64,000 nt of DNA from UBA2387 sp019454665. Its GTDB lineage: Bacteria > Armatimonadota > Fimbriimonadia > Fimbriimonadales > Fimbriimonadaceae. The translations under genes were made by a program, and so were the position numbers. Under the pieces are notes generated by a model that searched no databases, had not been told where the DNA came from, and was given only the letters and a program-made list of their open reading frames with translations. How positions within the stretch are numbered: the stretch's first letter is position 1; the number at the start of each line of letters is the position of its first letter. The DNA lies in assembly GCA_045862995.1 (NCBI GenBank), contig BTVX01000014.1:1-64000 (forward strand), in the 5' to 3' direction. This document shows, in pieces, positions 53,930-62,701 of this stretch.

Positions 53930-55141
53930 TCAGCCCAGCAGCCGCGTCGGATTCTCCAAGTAGGAGCACACCAGGTTGACGAACTTCGCGCCGACCGCTC
54001 CATCCACCACTCGGTGGTCGAAGGAACCCGTCACGTTCATGCGGAGCCGCACCTCGATCTCGTCATCGTCGTTGACCACGACCTTCTTGCGCGCGCTGCC
54101 GATCGCTACGATGGCCGCGTTGGGCTGGTTGATGATCGCGGCGAAGCTGTCCACGTTGAGCATGCCCATGTTCGAGATGCTGAACGTGCTTCCGCTCAGC
54201 TCGTCCAAGGCGAGTTTGTTCGACCGGGCCCGACCCGCCAAGTCGCGAGAACGCTCGGAGATTTGCCGCACCGATAGCTGGTCGGCGTGGTGCATCACGG
54301 GAACGGTGAGCCCGTCGTCGAGGGCCACGGCCATCCCGATGTTCACGTCGCCATGCAGGTGGAGCGTCTTGCCCTGGTAGCTCGCATTGACCTGCGGCAT
54401 CTCGCGCAGTGCCATCGCACACGCCTTGATGAGGAAGTCGTTGATGCTGAGCTTCGCGCCTTCGTCCTTGAACTGCGTACGCAGGGCTTCGAGCTTCTCC
54501 AGGTCCGCCTCTACGGTCACGTAGAAGTGCGGGACCTCTTGCTTCGATTGCTGCGTGCGTTGCGCCGTGATCTGACGGAGCCGGTTCAAGTCGAACGTGG
54601 AACCAGGCGTCGAAACCGGAGCCGGCGTAGGAGCCGATCGCATCGGCTGGGCTTGAGGGGCTGCCGCGCCTTCGACATCGGCCGCAACGATGCGCCCGCC
54701 GGGACCCGAGCCCACGATCGAGCCGAGGTCAACACCCCGCTCGGTGGCCAGTTTGCGGGCCAGGGGGCTGATCTTGACCCTTGAGGCAACCGGAGCCGTG
54801 GTCGCTGCCGGGGCATCGGCCTTCGCGGCGGGCGTTGCTGGAGCTTCGACCACCGGTGCAGGTGTGGACCCGTTGCCGGTGCCCCATCCGTGCGGAAGCG
54901 ATTCGCCGGACTTCAGAATGGCGGCGATGGCCTTGCCGACCGGAACGGTGTCGCCCGCCGAGATCAGGAACCCGGTCAACGTGCCGCTGCTGGGCGATTC
55001 GAGTTCGAGCGTGGCTTTGTCGGTCTGAATCGTGCCGATGACTTCGCCGGACTTGACGGCCTCTCCGTCCTTTTTGAGCCACTCGAGCAGAGTGCCTTCT
55101 TCCATTCCATCGCCCATTTTGGGCATGATCACTTCGGTCAT
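53930..55141 (-). CDS. 2-oxoacid dehydrogenase E2 component (dihydrolipoyl acyltransferase)
   Basis: It encodes 403 residues. An N-terminal lipoyl domain has the lipoylated lysine in QTDKATLELESPS, then an alanine/proline linker, the peripheral subunit-binding domain SPLARKLATERGVDLGSIVG, and the catalytic domain ending with FDHRVVDGAVGAKFVNLV, which holds the active His and Asp. It transfers acyl groups to CoA in pyruvate or branched-chain dehydrogenase. E1 and E3 genes are not in the window, so the substrate is uncertain. Confidence 0.93.
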   Translation of the reverse strand: MTEVIMPKMGDGMEEGTLLEWLKKDGEAVKSGEVIGTIQTDKATLELESPSSGTLTGFLISAGDTVPVGKAIAAILKSGESLPHGWGTGNGSTPAPVVEAPATPAAKADAPAATTAPVASRVKISPLARKLATERGVDLGSIVGSGPGGRIVAADVEGAAAPQAQPMRSAPTPAPVSTPGSTFDLNRLRQITAQRTQQSKQEVPHFYVTVEADLEKLEALRTQFKDEGAKLSINDFLIKACAMALREMPQVNASYQGKTLHLHGDVNIGMAVALDDGLTVPVMHHADQLSVRQISERSRDLAGRARSNKLALDELSGSTFSISNMGMLNVDSFAAIINQPNAAIVAIGSARKKVVVNDDDEIEVRLRMNVTGSFDHRVVDGAVGAKFVNLVCSYLENPTRLLG

Positions 55142-55144
55142 AAG

Positions 55145-55690
55145 ATGTCGCTGAGATTACCCTTCGCTCGCCTTGAGCCGTCGGATCCGTTGCAGCACCG
55201 GGCCGGCATGGCGACCATGCTCACCATTCGCGAGGGCGTGCCCCGCCGCCAGTTGGGCAGCCAACTCGGTTGGTTTCTGCTGTGGCTGGGCACGACGGCG
55301 GTGGCGGTCTACCTGAATCCGAACGCGGCGGGCCACGGGACGCACCAGAGCCTTGGGTTGCCCCCCTGCCCCAGCGTCCTCGCGATGGGGCGTCCGTGTC
55401 CGGGTTGCGGACTGACCACCTCGTTCGCACTCACCGTGCGCGGGTCGCTTCCTGAGGCGTTCCAGGCGCACGCCATGGGCACGTTTCTTTACTCTCTGTT
55501 CACCGTGGCGGCGGTTCTCGCGATTTGGGGCTTTGCGACTCGCCGCTCGGTCGAGTTGAACCGCAGTTGGGACCGGGGGATTCTGGTGTTGCTGATCGTG
55601 TTCCTCGGCTACGGCGGGATTCGGTTCGCCACCCACTCCGATTACGCCACGCCCCGAGAGGAGATGATGCGCGGACTCTGGAGGCGCTGA
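55145..55690 (+). CDS. DUF2752 membrane protein
   Basis: It encodes 181 residues from ATG 55145 (ATG 55208 or 55217 would trim 21-24 residues). CPSVLAMGRPCPGCGLTTS is the DUF2752 signature (PCPGCGLTRS type). Hydrophobic segments are LGWFLLWLGTTAVAVYL, GTFLYSLFTVAAVLAIWGF and GILVLLIVFLGYGGIRF. The biochemical role of this family is not known. It is divergent from the E2 gene. Confidence 0.85.
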   Translation: MSLRLPFARLEPSDPLQHRAGMATMLTIREGVPRRQLGSQLGWFLLWLGTTAVAVYLNPNAAGHGTHQSLGLPPCPSVLAMGRPCPGCGLTTSFALTVRGSLPEAFQAHAMGTFLYSLFTVAAVLAIWGFATRRSVELNRSWDRGILVLLIVFLGYGGIRFATHSDYATPREEMMRGLWRR

Positions 55691-55736
55691 GGGTTCGGCA
55701 GGACTTCTCGCTGGCGGCAGCGTATCTGGATCATCT

Positions 55737-57044
55737 GTGGTTCTCGGTCGCCGCGCCTTCGCACTGATCGGCCTCCTCGTCGTCGGCATGGCGACGAGCG
55801 GGTGTTTTTCGCGTGCGACGGGCTGCCCGGAGGGCAAGACCTGCCTCCGGTACATGGCCTGGGGGAATCCGCAACAGTTCGAGGTCGAGCGCCAGATCGT
55901 CAAACGGTTCAACGACCAGAACCCAGACCTGCACGTAACCGTGTTCAGCGTCCCTGGCACGTCGTACGCCCAGAAGCAGATCATGATGCTCGGCTCGCGC
56001 ACTGCGCCGGACGTCATGCGCGTGGACCACTACTTCTTCCCCAACCTAGCGGCAAAGGGCCACTTCACGGACCTCACGCCATACGCCGAGGCAGACCCGT
56101 CGTTCGATCCCGACGTCTACTTCCCCACCGCCCTTGAGGAATGCTACGTGGACGGCAAGCTCATGGCCCTGAACGTTTTGTTCGGGGGCATCGCCATGTA
56201 CTACAACAAAACGATGTTTCGCGAAGCGGGTCTGGAGGACCCGTGGGAGTTGCACCAACGTGGCCAATGGACGTGGGCTCGGTTCAGACAGAGCGCGATC
56301 GCCCTCACTCGGTTCGAAGGCGGCCGACCCAAGCGCTTCGGAACAACCGTGCCCCAGTTGCCGGCCATCATCGCCTGCGTGCGGGGCTTTGGCGGCGAGA
56401 TGATCGACCTTGAAGCCAACCAAAGCCTCCTGGACCAACCCGGTACGATCGCCGCCTACCAGTTCCTCGCCGATCTCGTCTGGGTGGATCGCGCCGCCCC
56501 CACGCCTGCCCAGGGTGCGAACTTCGCGTTCACTTTCGAATCGGGCAAGGTGGGCATGGTGCTCGATTTCATGGGCATGATCCCCCGGTATCGCGAAGTG
56601 GCCAAAGGCTTTGAATGGGATGTCGCGCCGATCCCGAAGGGACCTGCCGGCGGACGAACCGTCATCAAGGGCAATCAACTCGTCATCCCCAAGAACTGCA
56701 AGAACCCCGAGGCGGCGTGGCGATTCGTCAAGTACATGGCGAGTCAGGAAACCGAGCGTGTCTTGTACGCCCAAATCAGGAGGTGTTTTCCCACGCGAAA
56801 GGACGTCGCCTACTCGCCCGAGTATCTGCAAACCGATCAGCCCCCCTATCAACTGCAGGCGTTTGTCGAATCCGTAGAGAACGGTCGCATCTTGCCGATC
56901 AACGAACGCTGGATCGAGTGGATCAACGCTCTGCAAATGGAGACCGATAACTTGTTCGCCGGGCGCGAACGCGACGTTGCTGTTGTCCTGCGCCGAGCGA
57001 AGGACAAGATCAACACCATCCTTTCGGAGGACCCGGGTCTTTGA
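55737..57044 (+). CDS. Sugar ABC transporter substrate-binding lipoprotein
   Basis: It encodes 435 residues from GTG 55737. The lipobox is VGMATSGC, so it is a lipoprotein. GNPQQFEVERQIVKRFNDQN, SRTAPDVMRVDHYFF and YFPTALEECYVDGKLMALNV are the usual family-1 solute-binding pattern, and GGIAMYYNKTMFREAGLEDP is the next hallmark. It captures a sugar or oligosaccharide for the two permeases that follow. TTGA overlap couples it to the first permease. Confidence 0.92.
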   Translation: MVLGRRAFALIGLLVVGMATSGCFSRATGCPEGKTCLRYMAWGNPQQFEVERQIVKRFNDQNPDLHVTVFSVPGTSYAQKQIMMLGSRTAPDVMRVDHYFFPNLAAKGHFTDLTPYAEADPSFDPDVYFPTALEECYVDGKLMALNVLFGGIAMYYNKTMFREAGLEDPWELHQRGQWTWARFRQSAIALTRFEGGRPKRFGTTVPQLPAIIACVRGFGGEMIDLEANQSLLDQPGTIAAYQFLADLVWVDRAAPTPAQGANFAFTFESGKVGMVLDFMGMIPRYREVAKGFEWDVAPIPKGPAGGRTVIKGNQLVIPKNCKNPEAAWRFVKYMASQETERVLYAQIRRCFPTRKDVAYSPEYLQTDQPPYQLQAFVESVENGRILPINERWIEWINALQMETDNLFAGRERDVAVVLRRAKDKINTILSEDPGL

Positions 57045-57928
57045 AGCGTCTGGCAGACCGTCCCGCCTTCTGGGGATGGCTGTTCATCACGCCCTGGCTT
57101 GCGGGATTCCTGGGTTTCACCGCTGGCCCGATGCTGGCTTCTCTCTGGTTGTCGTTTTACAAGTACGACCTGGTCAATCTTGAGTACGTCGGCTTGGAAA
57201 ACTATCGGCGCTTGCCCCTCGACCCCCTGTTTTGGAAGGCGTTGTCGAACACCTTTGCCTACGCGTTCATCTCGGTGCCCCTAGGGGTCGCTGGTTCGTT
57301 GATGATCGCCTTGTTGCTCAACCAGAAGGTGCGCGGCATTCCCCTCTTCCGGATGCTCTTCTACATTCCCTCGCTCGTACCAAGCGTCGCGGCCGCTATC
57401 CTGTGGCAATGGGTGTTCAACGCCGAGAACGGCGCCCTCAATCTTGGCTTGGGATTCCTAGGGCTGCCGACGCCCCAATGGCTTCAGGATGAGCGTTTCA
57501 CGCTGCCCGCGTTCGTGCTCATGTCCCTATGGGGCGTGGGCGGCGCCCGCATGGTGATCTTTCTGGCAGGTCTTCAGGGCATCTCCGAGACCTACTACGA
57601 AGCTGCACGACTCGACGGAGCAAGCCATCGGCAGCAGTTCTGGCATGTCACCCTTCCTTTGCTGTCTCCGGTGATGTTCTTCAACCTGGTCTTGGGTCTC
57701 ATCGGCGCGTTCCAGATCTTCACACAGGCCTACATCATGACAGGTGGCGGACCGAACAACGCCTCGCTCTTCTATGCCCTCTATCTCTTCCGAACTGCGT
57801 TCGAGCAGTTCAAACTGGGTAAGGCGAGCGCGCTTGCTTGGGTCTTGTTCGCGATTCTCCTGATCTTCACGTTGATCCAGTTCCGTGCATCCAAGAAGTG
57901 GGTTCACTACGAAGGAGGCGAGGCGTGA
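57041..57928 (+). CDS. Sugar ABC transporter permease 1
   Basis: It encodes 295 residues from TTG 57041. It has six membrane segments (WGWLFITPWLAGFLGFTAGP onward) and the EAA loop YYEAARLDGASHRQQFWHVT that docks the ATPase. MalF/UgpA type. It overlaps the second permease by GTGA. Confidence 0.94.
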   Translation: MKRLADRPAFWGWLFITPWLAGFLGFTAGPMLASLWLSFYKYDLVNLEYVGLENYRRLPLDPLFWKALSNTFAYAFISVPLGVAGSLMIALLLNQKVRGIPLFRMLFYIPSLVPSVAAAILWQWVFNAENGALNLGLGFLGLPTPQWLQDERFTLPAFVLMSLWGVGGARMVIFLAGLQGISETYYEAARLDGASHRQQFWHVTLPLLSPVMFFNLVLGLIGAFQIFTQAYIMTGGGPNNASLFYALYLFRTAFEQFKLGKASALAWVLFAILLIFTLIQFRASKKWVHYEGGEA

Positions 57929-58743
57929 AGCGTTTCTTGGTGTGGATCGCCCTAATCGGTGGGTCGGTGTTCTTCGTCATTCCGTTCCTGTGGACCGTCG
58001 CGACGGCTCTCAAGACTCAAGAAGAGATCGCGAAAGATCCGACCCGTCTGGTGCCCATGCAACCAACATGGGAGAACTTCCCCGCGGCATGGAATGCCTT
58101 GCCGTTCCTCAACTTCGTCGAGAACACGGTGTTTGTGACCTTGGTGAGCATGACGATGCAAGTGATTACTGGTTCGCTTGTGGCATATGGGTTCGCGCGG
58201 TTCCAGTTCAAAGGTCGCGACCTTCTGTTCATGACGATGATATCCACCATGTTGTTGCCGGGACAGGTGACGATGATCCCCGTTTATCTGATTTGGCGGC
58301 AACTCGGGGCCATTGACACGTTTGCCCCTTTGACGGTGCCGGCGTTCTTCGGCGGCGGTGCATTCTCCATCTTTTTGTTGCGCCAGTTCTTCATGACCAT
58401 CCCTCGCGAATTGGACGAAGCGATGCTCATTGATGGGGCAAGTTACTGGGGGATTCTATGGCGCTTGATCGTGCCGCTCAGCGGTCCCGCGATCACGACC
58501 GTGGTGGTCTTCAGCTTCATCGGTAACTGGGACTCGTTCGATGGTCCCTTGATCTACCTCAATTCACCCGAGAACTACACGATGTCCATCGGGCTACGCC
58601 TGTTCCAAGACACGTTCGGGACGAACATGGGGCAGTTGATGGCCGCCTCGCTCATGCACATCGTACCGACGATCATCCTCTTCTTCGCCGCCCAGAAATA
58701 CTTCATCAAGGGCGTCCACCTGAGCGGCCTCGGCGGCCGTTGA
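57925..58743 (+). CDS. Sugar ABC transporter permease 2
   Basis: It encodes 272 residues from GTG 57925. MalG/UgpE type, with about six membrane segments and the EAA loop ELDEAMLIDGASYWGILWRL. No ATPase gene is in the cluster. As in many such clusters a shared MsmK/UgpC-type ATPase elsewhere may power it. Confidence 0.94.
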   Translation: MKRFLVWIALIGGSVFFVIPFLWTVATALKTQEEIAKDPTRLVPMQPTWENFPAAWNALPFLNFVENTVFVTLVSMTMQVITGSLVAYGFARFQFKGRDLLFMTMISTMLLPGQVTMIPVYLIWRQLGAIDTFAPLTVPAFFGGGAFSIFLLRQFFMTIPRELDEAMLIDGASYWGILWRLIVPLSGPAITTVVVFSFIGNWDSFDGPLIYLNSPENYTMSIGLRLFQDTFGTNMGQLMAASLMHIVPTIILFFAAQKYFIKGVHLSGLGGR

Positions 58744-58761
58744 GATTGCAGGGTTCAGCGT

Positions 58762-59217
58762 TCAGGGTTCGGCTTCCGAGCCTTCGGCGCGGCGCTTGAT
58801 CGCCTCCAGGACATTGTCAAGGTTCGCCTGCACGATCTTCTGAACGACCTTGGCGACCAGCGGACCGAGACCCGGAACGCGGTACTCGTAGTCCACGATG
58901 CTGTCGAACCGCGTGCCACCGTTCTCCTCGGTGAATCTCCACTCGCCGGACATCGAGTCGTAGTCACCCTCAAGTTGGCGAAACGTGCAGGTATTTGCCT
59001 CCAAATCCCACACATCTTCTTGTCGCCAGCGGACCTTCAGCATGAACTGGGGGATCATGCCGACCCAATCGCTGACCACCCGACCACCCTCCCGCTCGAC
59101 GATGTCCAGCGACTTGACGTCCTGCATGAACTCTGGAAAGGACGCATTGTCTTGGGCGACTTCGACAACGTGCGCCAAGGGCGCGTTGACCCAGGTGGAA
59201 CAGCGAATGGTCGGCAT
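58762..59217 (-). CDS. SRPBCC/COQ10-like cyclase-fold protein
   Basis: It encodes 151 residues. APLAHVVEVAQDNASFPEFM, LKVRWRQEDVWD, GEWRFTEENGGTRF and LGPLVAKVVQKIVQANLDNV match the START-like polyketide cyclase/COQ10 group that binds hydrophobic ligands. A quinone-binding role is possible and not shown. Confidence 0.85.
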   Translation of the reverse strand: MPTIRCSTWVNAPLAHVVEVAQDNASFPEFMQDVKSLDIVEREGGRVVSDWVGMIPQFMLKVRWRQEDVWDLEANTCTFRQLEGDYDSMSGEWRFTEENGGTRFDSIVDYEYRVPGLGPLVAKVVQKIVQANLDNVLEAIKRRAEGSEAEP

Positions 59218-59240
59218 GAGAGGGATTACCTTCGAGGGCG

Positions 59241-59246
59241 TATAAT
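59241..59246 (+). promoter_or_regulatory. -10 hexamer of the alcohol dehydrogenase pair
   Basis: TATAAT lies in the 70-base divergent gap, 41 bases before the first dehydrogenase start. Confidence 0.45.
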
Positions 59247-59287
59247 TCGGAGTCTACCAGCGGCTGAGTCCGTTGGCGGAATGCTTC

Positions 59288-60283
59288 ATGCGAGCCCTGA
59301 TTCTTGAACAGCCCGGTTCGGTTCGGCTGCAGGAGACGGCCGTTCCCGAACCCGGACCCGGCGACGTTCTCTTGCGCGTGCGGGCCGCGACGACCTGCGG
59401 CACCGACCTGAAGGCCTACCTTCGCGGCCATCCCCAGATTCCCATGCCCGGCACGTTCGGGCACGAATACAGCGGCGAAGTTGCGGCAGTGGGCGTCGGC
59501 GCACCTTTCCGGGAGGGCGATGCCGTCATGGGCGTCCACTCGGCGCCGTGCAAGACGTGTCGCTGGTGCCTGCGGGGCCAGGAGAACCTCTGCGAGACGA
59601 TCATGGCGACCAAAGTCCTGGGCAGCTATGCCGAGTACCTTCTGGTTCCAGCCCGCATTGCCAAGCAGCACCTGTTCCACAAGCCGTCTGGCCTCAGTTT
59701 CGAACGCGCTGCCCTGCTCGAACCGCTGGCCTGCGTACTCCAGGGGTTGTCGCTGCTGCGCCTTCGACCCGAGGATCGCGTCCTGGTCATCGGCCCCGGG
59801 GCCATCGGGCTGCTGTTCGTCGCCGCTCTGCGCTACATGGGGGTTGGCGAGGTGACTCTCGCCGGCCGAAACGAGAACCGCCTTGCCGTTGGCCAACAGT
59901 TGGGCGCCAAGATTCAGACATTCGACCCGAAGAGTCCAGCCCTGCGCGGGTTCGACTGCGTCATCGAATGCACGGGCGCCGTCGAGGTGTGGGAGCGCTC
60001 GCTCGATTTCGTGGTGCGTGGCGGCACGGTCGTCCTTTTCGGCGGATGCCGCGTGGGAACGACGGCCTGCTTCGACACGCGCCGCGTGCACTACGACCAG
60101 ATCACCATCCTCAGCCCCTTCCACTTTGGCACCGAAGCCGTGATGCGCGCCCGCGATTGGTTGCTCGATCCCCGCTTCGAAGTCGGCCCCCTCATCTCGG
60201 GCAAGCGGTCCCTCGCCGAGGGTGCCCAAGTGTTCGAGGACTTGCGAATGGGCCAGGGCATCAAGTTCGTCTTCGAGCCGTGA
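59288..60283 (+). CDS. Zinc-dependent alcohol/polyol dehydrogenase 1
   Basis: It encodes 331 residues from ATG 59288. TCGTDLKAYLRG and GTFGHEYSGEVAAVG hold the catalytic zinc site (Cys, His-Glu), and CKTCRWCLRGQENLC the structural zinc cysteines. VLVIGPGAIGLLFVAAL is the NAD-binding Rossmann glycine pattern. It oxidises a polyol or alcohol, perhaps from the sugar imported by the neighbouring transporter. Overlaps the next gene by GTGA. Confidence 0.92.
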   Translation: MRALILEQPGSVRLQETAVPEPGPGDVLLRVRAATTCGTDLKAYLRGHPQIPMPGTFGHEYSGEVAAVGVGAPFREGDAVMGVHSAPCKTCRWCLRGQENLCETIMATKVLGSYAEYLLVPARIAKQHLFHKPSGLSFERAALLEPLACVLQGLSLLRLRPEDRVLVIGPGAIGLLFVAALRYMGVGEVTLAGRNENRLAVGQQLGAKIQTFDPKSPALRGFDCVIECTGAVEVWERSLDFVVRGGTVVLFGGCRVGTTACFDTRRVHYDQITILSPFHFGTEAVMRARDWLLDPRFEVGPLISGKRSLAEGAQVFEDLRMGQGIKFVFEP

Positions 60284-61239
60284 ACACGGGCAACCGACTC
60301 GCTCGATATGTGAAAGGCGGCAGCGTCGAAATCGTGGACGCATCCGCTCCAAAGATGCCATCCCGAGGCTTGCTCGTCCGAACCGAAGCCTGTGGTCTTT
60401 GCTCGGGCGAGCTCATGGCGTGGTACCTTGACCGCAAGGCGCCCCACGTTTTGGGGCACGAGGTGTGCGGCATCGTCGAAGCCTCGGACGATCCCAGGTT
60501 CCCCGTCGGCTCGCGCGTCTTCCCCCACCACCATGCGCCTTGCCTCTCTTGCGAGTGGTGCGCTACAGGTCGTCATGTGCACTGTCCGCAATGGAAGGCG
60601 ACGCGTCTCGATCCCGGCGGCATGGCGGAATCGTTTGCAGTTCTGTCCGGAAACCTGAACGATACGCATGTTGTGAACGACCTGCGCCCCGTGGATGCGG
60701 CCCTCGCCGAGCCTCTCGCGTGCGTGCACAAATCGCTCGCCTTGCTGCCCGATTGGGGGACTTCGGCCGTCGTCGGGCTCGGTGCGCTTGGCCTGATGCA
60801 CGCACTGGTGAGAAAGGGCATGACCGGCTACGACACGAACCCGGCCCGGCGCACGTGGGCCGAATCGCAAGGCGTGCGCGCCCTCTCGCCCAAGCAAGCC
60901 GAACCTGCGGATGCGGTCGTCGTCTGCCCAGGTACGAGGGCTGCTCTGGAATTTGGGTTGAACTTGTTGCAGCCCGGTGGAACCTTGGTGCTCTTTGCGC
61001 CGTTGCCTCCCTCGCAGCCCGTCTCCCTCGATTTGGAGGCGCTCTACTTCCGCGACTTACACTTTTCCACCAGCTACTCGTGCGGCCCTGACCACACGGC
61101 GCGCGCGTTGGCGACCCTTCGTTCGGGCGGGTTGAGGGCCGAGCAAGTGGTCAGCGATTTCATCACGCTGGACGAACTGCCCCGGGCGTACCACGCCATG
61201 CGCTCGGGCGAGATCCTGAAGGCGATGGTGGTTTTCTAG
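60280..61239 (+). CDS. Zinc-dependent alcohol/polyol dehydrogenase 2
   Basis: It encodes 319 residues from GTG 60280. EACGLCSGELMAWYL and HVLGHEVCGIVEAS give the catalytic zinc site, CLSCEWCATGRHVHC the structural one, and VVGLGALGLMHALVRKGM the nucleotide-binding pattern. The N-terminal half is shorter than its neighbour's. The two share a family and order but are only moderately alike, so an old duplication or a heteromeric enzyme is possible. Confidence 0.9.
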   Translation: MNTGNRLARYVKGGSVEIVDASAPKMPSRGLLVRTEACGLCSGELMAWYLDRKAPHVLGHEVCGIVEASDDPRFPVGSRVFPHHHAPCLSCEWCATGRHVHCPQWKATRLDPGGMAESFAVLSGNLNDTHVVNDLRPVDAALAEPLACVHKSLALLPDWGTSAVVGLGALGLMHALVRKGMTGYDTNPARRTWAESQGVRALSPKQAEPADAVVVCPGTRAALEFGLNLLQPGGTLVLFAPLPPSQPVSLDLEALYFRDLHFSTSYSCGPDHTARALATLRSGGLRAEQVVSDFITLDELPRAYHAMRSGEILKAMVVF

Positions 61240-61832
61240 GAACTGCACGGGAAGAGCAGCGTCACACCAAGCGCGAACACCCAATACAGCAGGCTCGCGC
61301 TCAGCACGAGGATCGAGTCCATCGTCCAAGACGATTCGGTCAAGCCAATGACCAGAGTCGTGCAGACCGTCATCACCCACATCGAGGTCATGAAGAACGT
61401 CCGACGGATCCCAGGCGCTCGATGCGTTTTGTAGTAGTTCTCAATTTCAAATTCTACGGGAACGCCTGTCAGCCGAGCGATGGCAGGTTCGATGGCCTCG
61501 CGGAGCTGACGAGAAAGAACCGAGTGCACGGCATACGAGTATTGGATCAGCACCGTGTAGTAGATCGAGACCAAAGGCGCGGCGAGCAAGACCCGGTGCA
61601 TGTCGCGCATCTGGTCGGTCCTCGTCGCGCTGATGGCCACGATCGCGGCAAGCGAGACTGTCATCTGAATCGAGTAGCGGTCGCGTTGCTCGATCCGCTG
61701 CCGGATCTCGTTCCGCAGTTCCTGATGGATCGCCTCGTATCTCGCCAACTCATGGTCTTTCTCCAGGCGGACGCGCAAGCGGCGGTCCACCAACTTGGAG
61801 AGCGCAAGCTGCGTCGGGGCCTGATCGTCCAT
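61236..61832 (-). CDS. Membrane protein of unknown function
   Basis: It encodes 198 residues if ATG 61832 is used (the frame opens at 61889). A charged helix (LRVRLEKDHELARYEAIHQE) is followed by four hydrophobic segments (MTVSLAAIVAISATRT, VLLAAPLVSIYYTVLIQY, MTSMWVMTVCTTLVIGL, ILVLSASLLYWVFALGVTLL). No family recognised. Convergent overlap of four bases with the second dehydrogenase. Confidence 0.75.
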   Translation of the reverse strand: MDDQAPTQLALSKLVDRRLRVRLEKDHELARYEAIHQELRNEIRQRIEQRDRYSIQMTVSLAAIVAISATRTDQMRDMHRVLLAAPLVSIYYTVLIQYSYAVHSVLSRQLREAIEPAIARLTGVPVEFEIENYYKTHRAPGIRRTFFMTSMWVMTVCTTLVIGLTESSWTMDSILVLSASLLYWVFALGVTLLFPCSS

Positions 61833-61945
61833 GTCGCTCTTGGTTCGCGATAGGCTTCGCCAAGTCCTTGCACGTCTCGCCTCGGTCACGACGGAGCGTG
61901 ACCCTCCAGCACCCCACGGCAGCCCGGTCGTCCATACTTGAGGCC

Positions 61946-62701
61946 ATGCTCCGCGTCGAAGCCGACGGCCCCGTCCTCCGCGTCACGTTGAATCGCCCCG
62001 AGGTTCGCAACGCCTTTGGCGATGTTCAGATCGCCGCCCTCTCCGAAGTGTTCTCCAACGTTCCTGAAGGCACCCGAGTCGTCGTGCTCGCGGGCGAAGG
62101 CAAGGTGTTCTGCGCCGGTGGCGACCTCGAGTGGATGCGCCGGTCCTTCGACTACAACGAGGAGGAGAACTACCAGGACGCCCTCAACCTCGCCAACCTG
62201 TTCCAGGCCATCGCCCGCTGCCCAGCGGTGGTGATCGCGCGAGTCCAGGGTGCGGCGTTCGGTGGTGGAAGCGGGCTGGTCGCCGCCGCCGACTACGCGG
62301 TCGCGGCCGAAGGCACCAAGTTCAGCTTCAGCGAAATCCGGTTGGGACTGGTTCCGGGCACGATCTCCCTGCTGGTCATGGACAAGATCGGCCACGGCAA
62401 CGCGCGCGCCCTGTTCGCGACCGGCGAGGTGTTTGACGCCCAGCGCGCCCTGCAGATCGGCCTGGTCCATGCCGTATGCGCCGAAGATGACCTTGACCAG
62501 CAAGTCGAAGCCCGAATCAAAATGGTGCTCTCGGCCGGGCCAAAGGCCGTCGCCGGTGCCAAGTTGCTCCCGCTGGACCCACCCACGTCGCCCGAAGACG
62601 CCGCGCGGCGGCTGGCCCGGGTTCGCGCCGGAGACGAGGCCCGAGAGGGCGTCGCCGCATTCCTTGAAAAGCGCAAGGCTAGCTTCGTGGTGGACCGATG
62701 A
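61946..62701 (+). CDS. Enoyl-CoA hydratase/isomerase family protein
   Basis: It encodes 251 residues from ATG 61946. LNRPEVRNAF is the family start, VFCAGGDLEWMR forms the first half of the oxyanion hole with the catalytic region, GAAFGGGSGLVAAADYAVAA the second, and FSEIRLGLVPGTISL carries the catalytic glutamate region. ATGA overlap with a biotin carboxylase suggests the leucine degradation order (methylglutaconyl-CoA hydratase next to methylcrotonyl-CoA carboxylase). That pathway link is inferred. Confidence 0.93.
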   Translation: MLRVEADGPVLRVTLNRPEVRNAFGDVQIAALSEVFSNVPEGTRVVVLAGEGKVFCAGGDLEWMRRSFDYNEEENYQDALNLANLFQAIARCPAVVIARVQGAAFGGGSGLVAAADYAVAAEGTKFSFSEIRLGLVPGTISLLVMDKIGHGNARALFATGEVFDAQRALQIGLVHAVCAEDDLDQQVEARIKMVLSAGPKAVAGAKLLPLDPPTSPEDAARRLARVRAGDEAREGVAAFLEKRKASFVVDR

